DNA of 64,000 nt from Nyssa sinensis (lineage: Eukaryota; Streptophyta; Magnoliopsida; Cornales; Nyssaceae): the NCBI GenBank assembly GCA_008638375.1, contig CM018051.1:40370177-40434176 (forward strand). Direction: 5' to 3'. The position numbers were made by a program, and so were the translations under genes. The notes under the pieces are model-generated. The model saw nothing but the letters and a program-made list of their open reading frames with translations. It was not told the DNA's origin and ran no database searches. This document shows, piece after piece, positions 11,500 through 23,690 of this stretch. Each line of letters opens with the position of its first letter. The stretch's first letter is position 1.

Positions 11500-12733
11500 C
11501 TCTGAAAACTAGATCTATGGTGCAGGTTTTGACCTCTTTTTAGTGGTCGAGATCTGGAAGATGTTGGGCTTTGCCTTTGCATCTTGAGCATATCTCTTCT
11601 TGGCTCGGTTAGACATCCTTGTCATTGCATTGTCGGAATGGAGGACGAAGATGACCTGATTGTTCTGGTGCGGCTGTTCGTTCTGAGCTTCCCTCTGTTC
11701 AGGACTCTGCTCTTGTCTCCTTTGTTGTGGCCTGTCATTACGGGGGTTTTGCCTTCCGTCCTGCCAAATGAATTTACGTAGTCACCTTCTTCTGATGAGT
11801 TGTTCAATCTCCTATTTGAGGGCTCTGCATTCATTAGTGGTATGCCTATGGTCTTTATGGAAGTCACAGTATTTGCTTTGATCCTTAGAGTGCTCTGGCC
11901 ACCTCAAGTCCTCACGCGTCTATACCTGCTAGAGTATGTGAATGACGGAGGCATACAGAGTTGTGAACATTTCGTACCTTTTAGGGTTAGGGTTGCTCTG
12001 AGTTCTGGGTGCCGCTCTCTTGTCAAGACTTATAACCCTCTTTTTGGTTGCGCCGGAGTCCCTCTTCTGGATGTGATCGTCCTTCTGAGCTTGTTCTTTG
12101 GCTTTCTGGAAGGATATCTTCGTATCCTCTAGTTTTATGTCCTTTCTTGCTTGTTCCATAAGTGTTGCCATGTCTATGGGGGATTTTTTGACAAAGAATC
12201 CTGAAAGGGTCCAGGGCCTAGACTGGAGGTGATGGCTGCTACCAAAAAGCTCAGGCAACAGTCCGTTATCTCTGTGAGCTTGGCATTGAAGCGAGCAACG
12301 TACTCCCAAAGTGACTCCCCTTTTGCCTGTTTTATAATTAACAGGGATTCTGGCCTTTTTCTCAGTTTCCTGCTGGTCAGGAATGATCAAGGAACTGTCT
12401 GCTAAGCTCATAGAAGTTGGTGATCGACTCTTGAGGGAGGCTGTGGAACCACTTCAAAGCAGTACCTTTGAGGCTCGTTACAAAAGTTCAGCACATGAAG
12501 GCATTTGTAGCCTCATGTTGAGCTATTGTATGCTGATAGTAAGAAAGGTGGTCCCCGGGGTCCTTAAACCCTTCATACAAGGTGAACTTCGAGACAACAA
12601 ACTTCTTTGGCCATTCTTTTGCCATTATGTTAGGGGTGAAGGACGTGGCGAACCTCCCGAGCAGCTTACCCAGTTTATCCTGCTCTAGAGGGGTGTGGGT
12701 CCCTCTAGTGAAGACGATTTGTTCCATGGAGTC
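11500..12733 (-). pseudogene. Element A gag, capsid to nucleocapsid part
   Basis: Just left of insertion E the minus strand encodes WPKKFVVSKFTLYEGFKDPGD and later TFVTSLKGTALKWF, matching the capsid region (Retrotrans_gag type) of element B at 41091-41609. Further on it reads through a zinc-finger-like segment with CDFHKDHRHTTNEC (about 11855) and a Gln/Arg-rich linker. Several frameshifts and stops occur. The upstream part of the same gene is at 21260-21891, beyond E. Confidence 0.82.
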
Positions 12734-13870
12734 TGTCACAACCTGAAACCCACCCTATGCGGATTTGGGATCTCGGGGCCAACCTTCTAGCCGTCTCTAA
12801 CTTTTTTCTTTTGACTGTATCAGTGATAAAAATGTGTAATATAAAAATTTAACAGTTATACAGCGGAAGTCATAATAATGTTCTATATATATATCAAAAA
12901 GAGAACCAACATTTACATCACCCTTAGGTGATGAATACATGGGAGAGCTAAGACATCATTCCTATTACATTTCTCAAAAATGCCCTCTATCACCTGTAAG
13001 CTCTTACTGTCTACTTATAGCATCCCTTCCTAAAACAAATAAGTAAGTCTGAATTAGCTAACAAAGCTCAGTAAGTAAATTCCCTTCTTTCTGCCATAGG
13101 TTAGGATCAATATAAAAAAGAACATAATCCAAGATAAACAAGGATATGATAATATAATAGCCAGTCAAGAAATAGAATGCCATAATAGCTAATTAGGACA
13201 AAATATCACAATAGCCACTAAAATAGAGTATTACAATAGCCAATAGACCAGAATATCACGATAGCCACTAGAATAGAGTATCACAATAGTCAATAGAACA
13301 AAATATCACAATAGCCACTAGTCTAAAGCGTGAAACAATAAAAATGACCCTTAGGTCCAAGGCACATCCCATAACAGTAAGAATAAGTGAATATCAAATG
13401 ATATGAGATCATCAATAGGGGTCTAGCCCAAAAAATAGTCACACTGCCACCATCATAAGATAACCAATCGTAAACCAATGCATAAGCTTTCAAAACATAT
13501 GATTATTCATAGGGGAACAACATAATTATTCTATGAGTTCAATAAAAGATATGATATCAATAAAAATTTTCTACGCACATTCTGATTAGGGCTTGGTACC
13601 TCCTTGGTTATTAAGGTGTGGCATACTTTTAGTAAAAGTGCACATCTAGGTTCACTCCCTCTTCGAACTACTCATCCAGGTCTATTCCCACTTCGAACCA
13701 CGTCCAGGTCCACTCCCACTTCGAACCACATCCAGGTCTACCCTGTCATTGTTCTTCTCCTTCGGCTAGCTTCCGGTACCTCCTCTAGTGTCGGCCAATG
13801 TTTTTCGATGGAATTCCGGTGTTGGCCCAATGGGGTTTAGTCTGTCTGTCTCCATTGGTGTACTTCGAGT
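12734..13870 (-). repeat. Element E left LTR remnant with short tandem repeats
   Basis: The first several hundred bases align with the right LTR from 14032 but are clearly diverged. Repeats of about 28/56 bp occur at 13190-13325 (words 'atcacaatagccacta'), and a unit of about 33 bp is repeated three to four times at 13645-13745 ('ccacttcgaaccac'). The point where LTR ends and leader begins (about 13870) is an estimate. Confidence 0.7.
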
Positions 13871-14016
13871 GCGTACTATTTACTACAAAAAGGATAGTGT
13901 TTAGCAGTCAAGTAAGCACTTAATTATCATAACAAGTTTCACCCATTAATTGACTTTTAGACTTCATAAGACTTAGTACTCTAGTCCTAATCTCCCGTAA
14001 ACCACTAGAACCTGGT

Positions 14017-14028
14017 GCTCTGATACCA
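14017..14028 (-). other. Primer-binding site of element E (initiator Met tRNA)
   Basis: GCTCTGATACCA on plus is TGGTATCAGAGC on minus, the classic plant PBS complementary to the 3' end of initiator tRNA-Met. It lies 3 bases from the LTR start at 14032, the correct spacing for the 5' LTR of a minus-strand element. Element D has the same site at 39794-39805. Confidence 0.92.
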
Positions 14029-14397
14029 AGCTGTCATGACCCGAAACCCACGGTATGCGGATTAAAGATTGTGGGGTCAACCCTCAGACCGTCCCTAACA
14101 ATTTCAGATTGAGGATCAACAATAATAATGTGAAATTCAATAAAATAAGCAGCGAAAAACATAATAAAGTTTTACAGACCAACAAAAGTATAGTGTTTAA
14201 GTTACGGATTCTTAAAACAAAAATAAAACATCCCCAGGACATGGACACATGGGAGAATTAAGACAATACTAGTCATAGTCTATTACAACTTTATAAAAAA
14301 TGTCCACTAATTTCTGTAAGGACCGATCTGCAACAAAAATGACGCCTAGTCGTAGGGAACCCCCCTTACTGTCCGTCTACGACATCCCTTCCTGAAA

Positions 14398-14437
<40 letters not shown>

Positions 14438-15829
14438 GAGCTAACTTAGCTCAATAAGTAAATTTCCTTACTCTGCCATGTGTTAGGGTTAATACAAAAA
14501 GTATATAATCAAAGACAAACAAACGATACAGTAATGTAATAGCTAGTCACCAAAAATGTGAAACAACAGAATGACCCGAGGGTCCAACAGGCACATCCCA
14601 TGATAAAATAATACAAGTGAATGGCAAATCAACAATGGGGACTTGGCCTATATAATAGTTAGCTACCACAATCCATAAGTATCACAAATAGCCAAATCGG
14701 ATCAAATGATAGGCTTGCAATGCATATCAGTAATCAAGCGTACCATCAATCTAGCGTATTCAATAAACAAGGATACATCATCATATAGTCAAGACAGGCA
14801 TAGCAAGCATATAAAAAATCAGAGGATGCAATATCAGAATATCAATAAATGATATGAATACTAACAGAATAGATACTGAAACAGATAGGGCCTGACATAC
14901 CCTCAGAAACGCTTATCAAGGTTTACCCCACCATCAGGCTCCTGAATAGTACTAGAACTCTTTACATATATCATGTCCACTATGGGCTTTAACTCGTAGG
15001 TCCAGAAACATCTATGAATCAGATGGACGTTGCAACACATCACAACCTTAATCACTCATATTAATAAAATCATGATCATCAGAATTCCACAAATGATGTA
15101 CATATTTGTGGAATAGTAAATCCTGAGTAGTGAGGGGCATAATAATTTTTCAATATCCATGCAAGTATAGAAATGAGCAATTAATCATAATGGGACATTG
15201 GCAATCAATTTCACAACAAGTTCACAAGGCAAAAAGGCATCAAACTAAGGAGTTAATAAGTGTTAGGCATGTATAAGAGTACAAAATTGGCAGCATAAAG
15301 GAAATGACATTGTGATATGGCTGATAATTATCACATGTTAGCGTTCAGGTTTTTACTTGCAGTATAACGTTTCTTCTTTCCTTAAAAGGTATTAGACAAC
15401 ATTTTCCTTTCCTTTCGACGTCCCTATAAATCAGGAAGCATTTCTTAGTTTAATACTGCGTAAAATTTTAATCTGAGTTTATTTATGAATCTATGGCCTT
15501 GTTTTGGCAAAACGGACTCCACCATTGGGTGCGGAACGTCGAAAAAGGTTAATTTAAGCCTTTACAGACTTTCATTTGACTTTGGACATCACTAAGTGCA
15601 AAACTGGTAATTTTGTATTTTACGCGTCTTAATTCTTTGGGACCCTGTCTCATAAAACAGATCTCACCATTAGATCCAGAATGCCCAAAATATAAAGAAA
15701 ATACTATTCACTTACTTTATTTGGATGCCAAGAATTATCTTAATAATTAATTAATTTAATTAATTAAATTAATTCATTATAACAATATTATATATTATGT
15801 GGGTGAGAATGTGACCACACATGCCTCAG

Positions 15830-15890
15830 TGGCACAATGGTAACCTCGGTTGGCTTAGCATCCTCTCACGCGTGTGAAGGGTTCAAGTCC
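15830..15890 (+). promoter_or_regulatory. tRNA-like pol III A and B boxes inside element E LTR
   Basis: TGGCACAATGG (15830-15840) fits the A-box consensus TRGYNNARNGG, and GGTTCAAGTCC (15880-15890) fits the B-box GGTTCRANNCC, 39 bases apart. No acceptor stem or anticodon arm that would make a real tRNA was found, so it is tRNA-like or SINE-head-like, or a chance match. It runs opposite to E's own sense strand. Confidence 0.5.
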
Positions 15891-16622
15891 TCCTGACTGT
15901 AGTTTCCTTGCTTCCTTTTTTTTTTTTTTTTTCTAATTAAGGTGTAACCAAACAGCGGATAACTGGGCTAAATTGGGATAGGATATCCCTGTCCTAACAA
16001 TGAACATCAATTAGAATTTCTTACCCCCGCAACCAAATAGACCTATATCCTATAAAAAAAATAAAACCCTTAGCCAAAACGACGCCGTCCTACTAAACTC
16101 GTATATGCGGTGGATCGGGTTCTGACCCAAACCTGAATCCTGACCTGAGCCTAACCCGACCCGCACAGTGTTGTCTTCCTCATGACTTTTCGACGAGTGC
16201 CGGTAACCGAAAACTAGAAAAATAAAAAAATTTCAACTTCATTTTTTTTTTTTTTGGGCTGTTTTGACTCTTTTCAACTCTAACCCATCTTAACTTCTTT
16301 TTAGAACATGTAGGTTTTATTTCTAACCCCTAAAACCAAGTTTAATCCCATGGATACAATGAAATCAATTTATCCCCCCATACCTGCAAATGGCCATTAC
16401 ATGCTCATCTCTAGACCAAATTCATTGATTTTTGTTTCATTATGATCCTCTGAGGGTCTATTTTTGATCCTTTATGACCAAAATAGATTTTATCTAAGTT
16501 GGTTTCTGGGCGAGCTTCCAAGCTCCATTAATGGAGGTTTCATAGTTTTCTAGGTTTCTCACCCCTAAGACACTCAATCTTTCGCCCAAACCTTGTTTTA
16601 TTTAAACTTACAATACCATGCA

Positions 16623-19600
16623 TGTAATAACCCGACCTGAGTTAGCCAGTACCCGACCCGAGTTAGACCAGTCCATGACGTGCAATCCCGAACTGTACGC
16701 TAATTTACTATGTGAATAAAATCGACGTACAATTTAATGACATATTCAGTAAATAGTGCATGAGTGTGAGTGAGGGACAGTTTTGATTACCCCGGGTGCC
16801 GTCGTATCGTAAGCTTGATTTTACGTGCAAGCGTGTACGTAAGCTAAGATATGTATATGTATTTAAAGATACATATATATATGTATATTTATAAAAATAA
16901 CATTATATATATATATATCATAATATATATATATATATATAAACAAGTAACAAAAGATGAGAGGATAAGAAAGAGGTAAGGCGGTGCTGCAATAGTGGAC
17001 CCATAATAGTGCAGGAGAGAGAGAGAGAGAGAGAAGAGAGAGAGATATAGAGAGAGAAAGAGTGGAGGCCGCCATGCAGCCGTGTGTGCGTGTGTAGAGT
17101 AACATGTGATGAAGTAAGGTGCCAAGTGGAAGGAATAATGGATAGGTGGCAATGCCACTGACCTCAAGGTTGGTGAAGGAAAGGAACTAAAAGGGAGAGA
17201 AGGGAAGTGATTGAGAGAAAAATTGAGGCGTAAGAGAGAAGCAGGCGAAAGAAGAGAAAAATTGGAAAGTTGAAATCGGGTAAACAGGTACGAAGGTCAT
17301 TTTGATTGTTTTAAATTATTCTTTAAATTGTTGTAGCTCATCATAGTTAAATTGAACCAAAGACCTGAAGAAAACATTAAGAAAACCAGGATTTTAGCTT
17401 CGGTCAATCATGGTGGATTTTTGTACATTAAGTTAATCTTAATTCTAGGATTAGAAATAAGTAGGAAACATTTTTAGGAGTCCAACGCAAGAAAAATGGT
17501 GCAAAACGGTCTAGAAATGACCATGTTTAGTCAAATTATTCTTCACCGGTGCAGTGGTCGGAAAACTGGAAATGGGTGTTGGAAATCGGTGAAGTTTGGG
17601 GCCAAAACCAGTTCTAAAACATTTCTTGAAATCCTAGAATTCATTTGGTACAAAAATAATGAAATTTGGACGTGAAATTACTAAGATTGGTGGGTAACCT
17701 TACTGTTCCGGCGACTGTGGCCGGAATTCCCATCGGAGAAGATGATTGGAAAACTGAGGGGTCTATCAGGTCAGGACAGAACCGGGTTTGGGTTGGGTTG
17801 AGTCGGAACCCGACCGCACGAGCTAAAGGGTTCTAAAACTGTGACGTTTTGATTATTAAATTTAAATGGCTTTGGGCTTGTTTGGTTATAGGAGTTAGAA
17901 AATTGAAATTGAGTTTGGGGTTAACTAAACTATGGATAAGGTAGATTGGGTGGATATCTAATTCTGGTTCATTGCGATGGCCGAACCAATCGGTGCAGGC
18001 AGGGTTAGACCGGTTTAGGGTTTCGAATCTAAAAGCCCACTGGTTCAATTTTAATTGAACCAGAACTTCAGGAAATTGTAATTTGACCCCCAAAAGTCCT
18101 GGAAAATTATACTAAGGCCCAACATAATAATTATTTTTAAATAAAATTACAAAAATATCCTAAGTTCTAAAAAGAGTCAAATGAATTCCAAATGAGACAA
18201 ACGAATAGTCAATTTTTATTATCTTGGGCATTCTGAATTCAACGGTGACATCAAAATTATGAGACGGGGTCTCAAAAATAAAGACACGTAAAGGTGTAAA
18301 ATGACCAAATTATCCCTAGTGCCCCTAAAACCAAATGGAAGTCCGAGAGGGTCTAAATTGACTTTCTTCGATGTTTTGGACTCAATGGTGAGGTCCATAT
18401 TATGAAATAAGGTACAAAAAAATGTAACACGTAAATATGTAAGGTAATAGAATCAAACTTTAAAATATAACGAAACTACCAAGAGAGTATACTCTAAGAG
18501 TATAACGCCTAAGATTAAGGTTAGAAATTAATACGCCTAAGACTTAAAGAGACTACCAAGGAAAGGTAATTAGAATAGGAAAAGATTTAAATGACAATTA
18601 AATTGAGTGATATTATGGAATGTAACAAGACTTTGAAATGTGATTATAGGAACCTTCAACTACAGGAAGGATTTTTGAGTAAAAGCTTTGGATTTCAGGT
18701 GAGTGTTTCATACCATATTGAGATAGACATTTTCATTATAAATATAAATATTGAACTCTTTGATGATGTATCGGCATATGATATCATTTCCCTTTATAGC
18801 CTTTGTTTAACAGCTATATTGTATACGTTTTGAATGATCCATTGACCTACTATTTTGTCTTCTTTGACTTAAAAAAATGTGATTGTAAGATACTCAAATG
18901 TTATATGACCTTCTTACAAATGTTTGAACTGTCTTAACTAAATACCAAATAAGGAACCTTGATTTGAGTAATTGAACTATTATTGATGATTATTGATTTT
19001 GGATATGATTTTGATGCTTTGGATAGAACACTCTTCTATGATTGGTCGCTATCAATAGGTTGTGACTTATCGAACCTTGCCACAGGGTATATTGTGGTGA
19101 GCCGATATAATACGACATATCGAACTAGTCTATCGATCTCAGTCAGCGATGTTCTAATTTGCTGGCCATAGAAGTGAAATATATAGATTTGAATATGAAT
19201 ATTGAATATGAACCATGATTGAATATGATTTATCGAACTATGATTTTGAGTTATCGAACTATGATTTATTGACTTATGTTATCGAACTATGACTTATCAA
19301 ATTATGTTATCGAACTATGATTTATTGAACTATGATTCATCGAACTATGTTATTGAACTATGATTTATTGAACTATGTTATTGAACTGTGATTTTGATTT
19401 ATTGAACTATGTTATTGATTATCGATTTACGATTATCATTGAATTAAGATTTATTGAAAGTGAATTTGATATCATTATCTTGTTACTATAATTTAAGATA
19501 ACATATGATACATGATCATTGACATTTCAGTGTTGAATTATATAGCGGATTTGAAACCCTTGGTATGTTATGGAATACTCACGAGCTATTGAGCTCATAC

Positions 19601-19993
19601 GGATTTTTATCCAATATATTTCAGGTAACGATATCGGTAAAGAAATAGCAGGTTCAGGCAGGATAGTTAGAAACTTATAAAGCTATGAACCCTTTTTGTA
19701 TTAGGATTTTGCTAGTCATGATGTAGTTGCTTTTGGCAAATTTTGTATTGTACATCGAATATGGCATCAGCAAGCTTTAGAAAAATTACATCATGTACTT
19801 TTGTAGTTACTATGGAATGTATATATAGATGACTCATGTTGACTTGTGTATTGACGCTTCCGTAATAGAAAAAAAATTTTATTCCGCTGCTTTTGATTAA
19901 TGGAAATGAGGAAAACGTTGTGATCATTGAAAAAGACCTCGGTGGCCGATCACGAACTCTTGATCCGTATGGGCCGGATTTAGGGTCGTGACA
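16623..19993 (+). mobile_element. Solo LTR F nested in element E
   Basis: The 3371-bp block starts TGTAATAACCCGACC and ends GGGTCGTGACA, with a perfect target duplication, atgca (16618-16622 and 19994-19998). Read in reverse it starts TGTCACGACCC, like E and D, so it belongs to the same broad LTR group but lies in the opposite orientation to E. Inside are (TA)n (about 16895-16941), (GA)n (about 17014-17046), reversed copies of the GGACTCCACCATTG-type module (about 18200-18270 and 18360-18410), and an array of short 'atcgaactatgattta' words at 19225-19420. No ORF of note; solo LTR. Confidence 0.92.
19225..19420. repeat. Short tandem words in solo LTR F
   Basis: About ten irregular copies of a 17-20 base word of the type TATCGAACTATGATTTAT fill this stretch. 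It is a simple degenerate tandem array inside the LTR; nothing suggests a coding role. Confidence 0.8.
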
Positions 19994-20522
19994 ATGCATG
20001 CCAAAACAGCTCCCTACAACCTAAAATAGTGTAAATTCCAATCAAATAGAAAAATAAAAATTTAAGGTTTTAGATACCTTTCAATGGCCTCCTTTTATTC
20101 TTTGGTCTCTCTGTGTACTTCTGTTGGGTTCAGCCTCTTTTCCTCCTTTCTTTTCTTCTTCTTCTTCTTTTCCTTCTTTCCTCTTCTTCCTTCACTTTCT
20201 CTCTCTACATCACTTTCTCTCTCTACCCAAACCCTATAAGCACACACACTCACAATGCAAGTCTGACTTACATGGCCTCACAGCACACTCCTTTATGCAC
20301 ACAACACACTCATTATTTTTTTCTCACACGTAACCCCCTCCCCTAGACAAAATACCATCATTATGTCTTGTATATATGTATATATATCTGCATGAAAGAT
20401 GATTGGTGGAGGAGGGTGGTGGCCAATAGGGTGCTGCCACCTCATTTTAAGTGTGCTGAATTTTTGAGCTTTGGTTGGACATATGTATATATCCTATACA
20501 TTATATAGCACAAAAGTGCTTG

Positions 20523-20587
20523 TAGCCCAAGCGGCTTTCTTTTTGAGCTTTTGATTTCTCTTCATTCTTGTGCTAGGGTTCAAGTCT
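20523..20587 (+). promoter_or_regulatory. Second tRNA-like box pair in element E LTR
   Basis: TAGCCCAAGCGG (A-box-like) is followed by GGTTCAAGTCT (B-box with one mismatch), then CTTGGCCTCCCTTTTGCC. Solo LTR G has the same end phrase (GGTTCAAATCTCCTTGGCCT at 58988-59007), so the B-box segment is a shared LTR cassette rather than chance. It does not form a recognisable tRNA. Confidence 0.45.
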
Positions 20588-21259
20588 CTTGGCCTCCCTT
20601 TTGCCTTATTTTTTTCCATTTTTCTTACTTATGCCTTGTTTGGCATTTTGGGCATCATTCGTCAGATTTTTTTTAAGTTGTGCCTTAATTGCTCTAAAAA
20701 TTCCTTCGTATTCCTTATTTGCTTTTTAATTCCGTGCACTAAATTTTCATGCTGTAACCCTTTATTTTTAACACATTACATATTTCTCATTTATATTAAA
20801 AATACTCCATATTCGTTGGCGATTAAGTTTCATTAATTTTTCGCTTCATTCTAACTTGCCAAATTTTCTTCGTGTAGTAATTCTTAATATTTACGGCCTA
20901 CTTAACATAATTTAGTACGAATAAGCCATTAGATATTTAATCTCAAAAAGAAACATTATTACAATGATTATCTTTGCCTAATTGGGTCAGGGTATTACAT
21001 TATACATACACACACACATTGTAACACACACACACACATATATATATATATACAAACCCACATATGTGTATATATATATATACATATATATGTACGCATA
21101 TATCAATATATACTCGTTGCTTTGCTAGGTATTATTTGGACACTCGAGACCTTTTATATTCAAAACTGGACTATTCATTTAATCTCGGAAAATAAACCCT
21201 ATCAGTTCGAGTTTCTAGTAGTTGCTCGATTATATTTTGGGTCGGGGTATTATAGAGTC

Positions 21260-21891
21260 CGTTATCTCCTCCATCCTTTATGAAAATCTGGGCAGAATTG
21301 GTTATGGATTTGGGCCCCACTATTGGCCCTACCTTCCAACTTCACCCCCTATATTCAAGGGATGATTTTGTCTAATAGTGGTAGGAGGACGTTGCCCTCC
21401 TTGGACCGGAAAAGCTGGTGCCGGTGGAGGCTGATACTCCGGCTGCATTGGATCTGCCCCCGAAGCTGCTAGAGTTGGGATCCTTGTCTTGCTTTGATAG
21501 TGGACAACAGGATAAAAAACAGGCATCCCTCTCCTTACTACGGTTGATGTCTGGGGTCAGCCCCTAGGTGAGTGGTACCATGAGGGTGTACCGACTGCAT
21601 CTTGGGGGCCTCCACATTGGGAGGTCCTCCGCCCATGGTGGTGGCGGGAGGTTGAGCCCCTTCATTAACAACGTTGGTAGGAGGATGAGGGACATTGCTC
21701 TACTGATTCTAGGCTAAGGAGGCCAAGGGTTGTGACATGACGAGGAGCTGTTCTTGCATCTGATCGGATTGTTGTTGGATCCGATCAAGTTGTTGTTGTA
21801 AGTGGTTGGATGCTTGTCCCCTTCCTCTTCTAGCGGGAGGCTGGTTTCGGGGGTTTTGAGAACTTTTTCTTGGACGAAGATTGGGAGTCAT
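21260..21891 (-). pseudogene. Element A gag, N-terminal part
   Basis: The likely start is the ATG at 21891, giving TPNLRPRKSSQNPRNQPPA, which matches the gag start of element B at 32671 (APNLRLRKNSQNPQNQSPA). A Gln-rich stretch follows (LQQQLDRIQQQSDQMQEQL), then a Pro-rich region. Stops near 21709 and 21329 break the frame. The gene continues at 12733 after insertion E. Confidence 0.8.
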
Positions 21892-21984
21892 CGTCTTTTT
21901 AGAAGAAAAAGACAAAGAAGTTGTTGTTGTTGAAGAAGAAAATTAGTAAGAAACGATTTTCGTTTCGCACATACGACGCCAAAC

Positions 21985-22563
21985 TGATGTTGTGCTTTTT
22001 GATCAGTGGGACTTCCGGTCTTTGTCTTTTGTCAAGAACTCAAAAAGAGAGATCAGAAGGGCCATCGGGTTGGCTCCGGTGGTAGTCGCTCAAATGATAA
22101 AGTTAGTAACACTGAAAGAAAGACTGTAATTGAAAGTAATTGAAAAGTGCACCTTATGGTTGTATTTATAGGCTGCGGATCTCCTAAGTTGATTAGGATT
22201 TGGAGTCGTGAAGATCGGGATTTGACGATATCCTGAAGATGGCAGTTGTCATATTGAAGCTATGCTCCCCGCAAGAGTAGGGATCGGAAGATATCTAAGA
22301 ATAGCAGTTTCCATGTCACATTTTGTTTCCTTATTCCAAGGTCGGTAGAGCATGTAAGACGGTGATCAGCTTCGGGACCCCTCTAGGTACGTACTTCGAA
22401 CTCTCTGTTCTGGAGGAAAGTTCTGTGCCCTCTTGACCAAGGGACGTCTAGATCTTCGGGGTTGTCAGATCTGAATAGCCTTGTGTTATTTCCTGACCTG
22501 CATATGAGATAGCTCATATACACGTGTCAATCTTGGGGTTAGGCTGTCATTTTATGGTACATA
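21985..22563 (-). repeat. Element A 5' LTR
   Basis: Matches 152-743. On plus it starts TGATGTTGTGC. Downstream on minus, after AACATCA, comes GTTTGGCGTCG (21974-21984), the position of the primer-binding site. A TATA box (tataaata on minus) lies about 22163-22172. The outer end is cut short at GGTACAT and passes into (TA)n. This edge faces the FERONIA gene, 1.1 kb from its start codon, and LTR transcription would run away from the gene. Confidence 0.86.
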
Positions 22564-23314
22564 TATATATATATTATATATACGTATATATTTTTTATTT
22601 TAATAACTAATATTGTAAAAAATATTAATTATTAAATAATAAAATTATTAATTATTTATCTTAAAATAAAAATAAAATTTGTAAATAATTATTAATTATT
22701 AAACATGGCTAAATCATTAGTCAGTTACTCAGTATGGTCGCAGTGTTTTTGGTGTATTGTTGTGGCGGTGGAAATCATTTTACTTCGCCAAAAAAAAGAA
22801 GAAGAAAAGTTATCAATGGCACTAGTCTAGGCATATGTCTATCAAAGATTGCGTTTTGTCGGTGCCAGCACCGAGCCACGAAATTTAATCCCCCTCAATG
22901 GTGACGGGACGGGATGAGAGAAATCCAACTGTAATCGCGTTTCGGTGTGATTTGAGGAATCCTCCCTCTCATTCATTTATCCTTTATTATAATCGTCTTT
23001 TAATCCAGGGATATTTCCGTCACTTTAAGGCGTTGCTAATATTTATTACTATAATTCAATTATCACATTCATAATTCGTACACCCAACCCAACTCTCAAA
23101 ATTCAGCTCTAACTAGTTTCGCTTCCCCATCTCTCTCCTCTTCTTTGTGCTGTATTGCCCTATTTCAAACCCTACTTTCTGTCGCTTGAAATCTAATCTC
23201 CTTATCCTCTCTTCGGATTCTAAGCTGATTCAAAAGTGACATTTTGATTTCGTTAATCCAAACAATGGCAATGGCTTGAAGTTTCTTCGTTTGGGGCTCT
23301 CCATTGTTTTCCAG
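22564..23314 (+). promoter_or_regulatory. Upstream region and first 5' UTR exon of the FERONIA gene
   Basis: 22564-22740 is very A/T-rich. The part from about 23090 is pyrimidine-rich (repeated ctctctcctcttc), typical of a plant 5' UTR, and ends at an exon border CCAG|GTAATT (23314/23315). The transcription start cannot be fixed; no clear TATA box was chosen. Only about 0.5 kb separates the supposed start of transcription from element A, so the promoter is short or overlaps repeat DNA. Confidence 0.55.
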
Positions 23315-23690
23315 GTAATTTCTCTACTGCTTTCACTTACTCTTTAGTATTTTATGCTCTTTGCTTTCCGAGTTGGTTCGTTTGCTGAATCTGAAAACTG
23401 TGGTTTTTTTTTTTTTCAAACATGAAAAAAAAAACTAAAACTCGGTTTTTTCTGATTTGTGGCTCATGTTTTATCTAAGAAAAAGTTGGAGTTTTTAGCT
23501 GAATTTTCTGCTCTAGTTGATCCTTTTGATGCCTCAATTCGTGTGCTGAATGTTGCTGTAATTGAGTTAAGAACTCCCAATATTTCAAGTTACCTGCCGT
23601 TTATGTGGTTTTGATTGAAGAATTTTGACATTATCTAGTTATATTTAGTGTTTCAGTTTGAATTTAATTTTTCTTTCTCTAAATTTTCAG
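23315..23690 (+). other. Intron in the FERONIA 5' UTR
   Basis: A donor GTAATT at 23315 and an acceptor AAATTTTCAG at 23681-23690 define a 376-bp T-rich intron ending 14 bases before the ATG. The acceptor follows a polypyrimidine run. A second possible acceptor (TTTCAG, 23651-23656) is weaker. The start codon is in the second exon. Confidence 0.72.

Larger units (their letters stand above)
12734..21254 (-). mobile_element. Element E: collapsed LTR retrotransposon (partial LTR + leader with PBS + full LTR)
   Basis: The insertion is flanked by a perfect 5-bp duplication, gagtc (12729-12733 and 21255-21259), inside element A gag. It starts TGTCACAACCTGAAACCC and a related start, TGTCATGACCCGAAACCC, recurs at 14032. 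Just before 14032 sits GCTCTGATACCA, the minus-strand primer-binding site for initiator Met tRNA. So E consists of the outer part of its left (3') LTR, a short leader, and its right (5') LTR. All coding sequence and the polypurine tract are gone. The right LTR was later split by F. Confidence 0.85.
14032..21254 (-). repeat. Element E right LTR, interrupted by F
   Basis: The LTR parts are 14032-16622 and 19999-21254, together 3847 bp. It starts TGTCATGACCC and ends GGGTCGGGGTATTATA. The GGACTCCACCATTG-type module is seen at about 15520 and 15655. An LTR-end-like phrase, GGGTCAGGGTATTACA, also occurs at about 20983-20999, some 255 bases before the true end. (TA)n and (CA)n tracts lie at 14404-14434 and 21003-21090. 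No gene is recognised. Confidence 0.82.
152..22563 (-). mobile_element. Element A: Tat/Ogre-type Ty3/gypsy retrotransposon with nested insertions
   Basis: Two direct copies of one LTR bound the element (152-743 and 21985-22563). Between them, on the minus strand, lie gag, protease, RT, two RNase H regions and integrase in gypsy order, then tandem arrays and an extra gene in the opposite orientation, then the 3' LTR. A second RNase H after the usual one, a 3' tandem-repeat zone and an antisense extra ORF are known traits of the Tat branch. About 12 kb of the span is later insertion (C 5212-8674, E 12734-21254 with F inside). Coding parts carry frameshifts and stops. The right LTR stops short of the expected 'ATCA' end and runs into (TA)n, so the exact right edge is uncertain by a few bases. 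Confidence 0.9.

Noticed and set aside
15821..15895. Real tRNA gene
   Set aside because: A- and B-box words fit, but no acceptor stem pairing or anticodon arm was found; kept only as tRNA-like boxes in an LTR.
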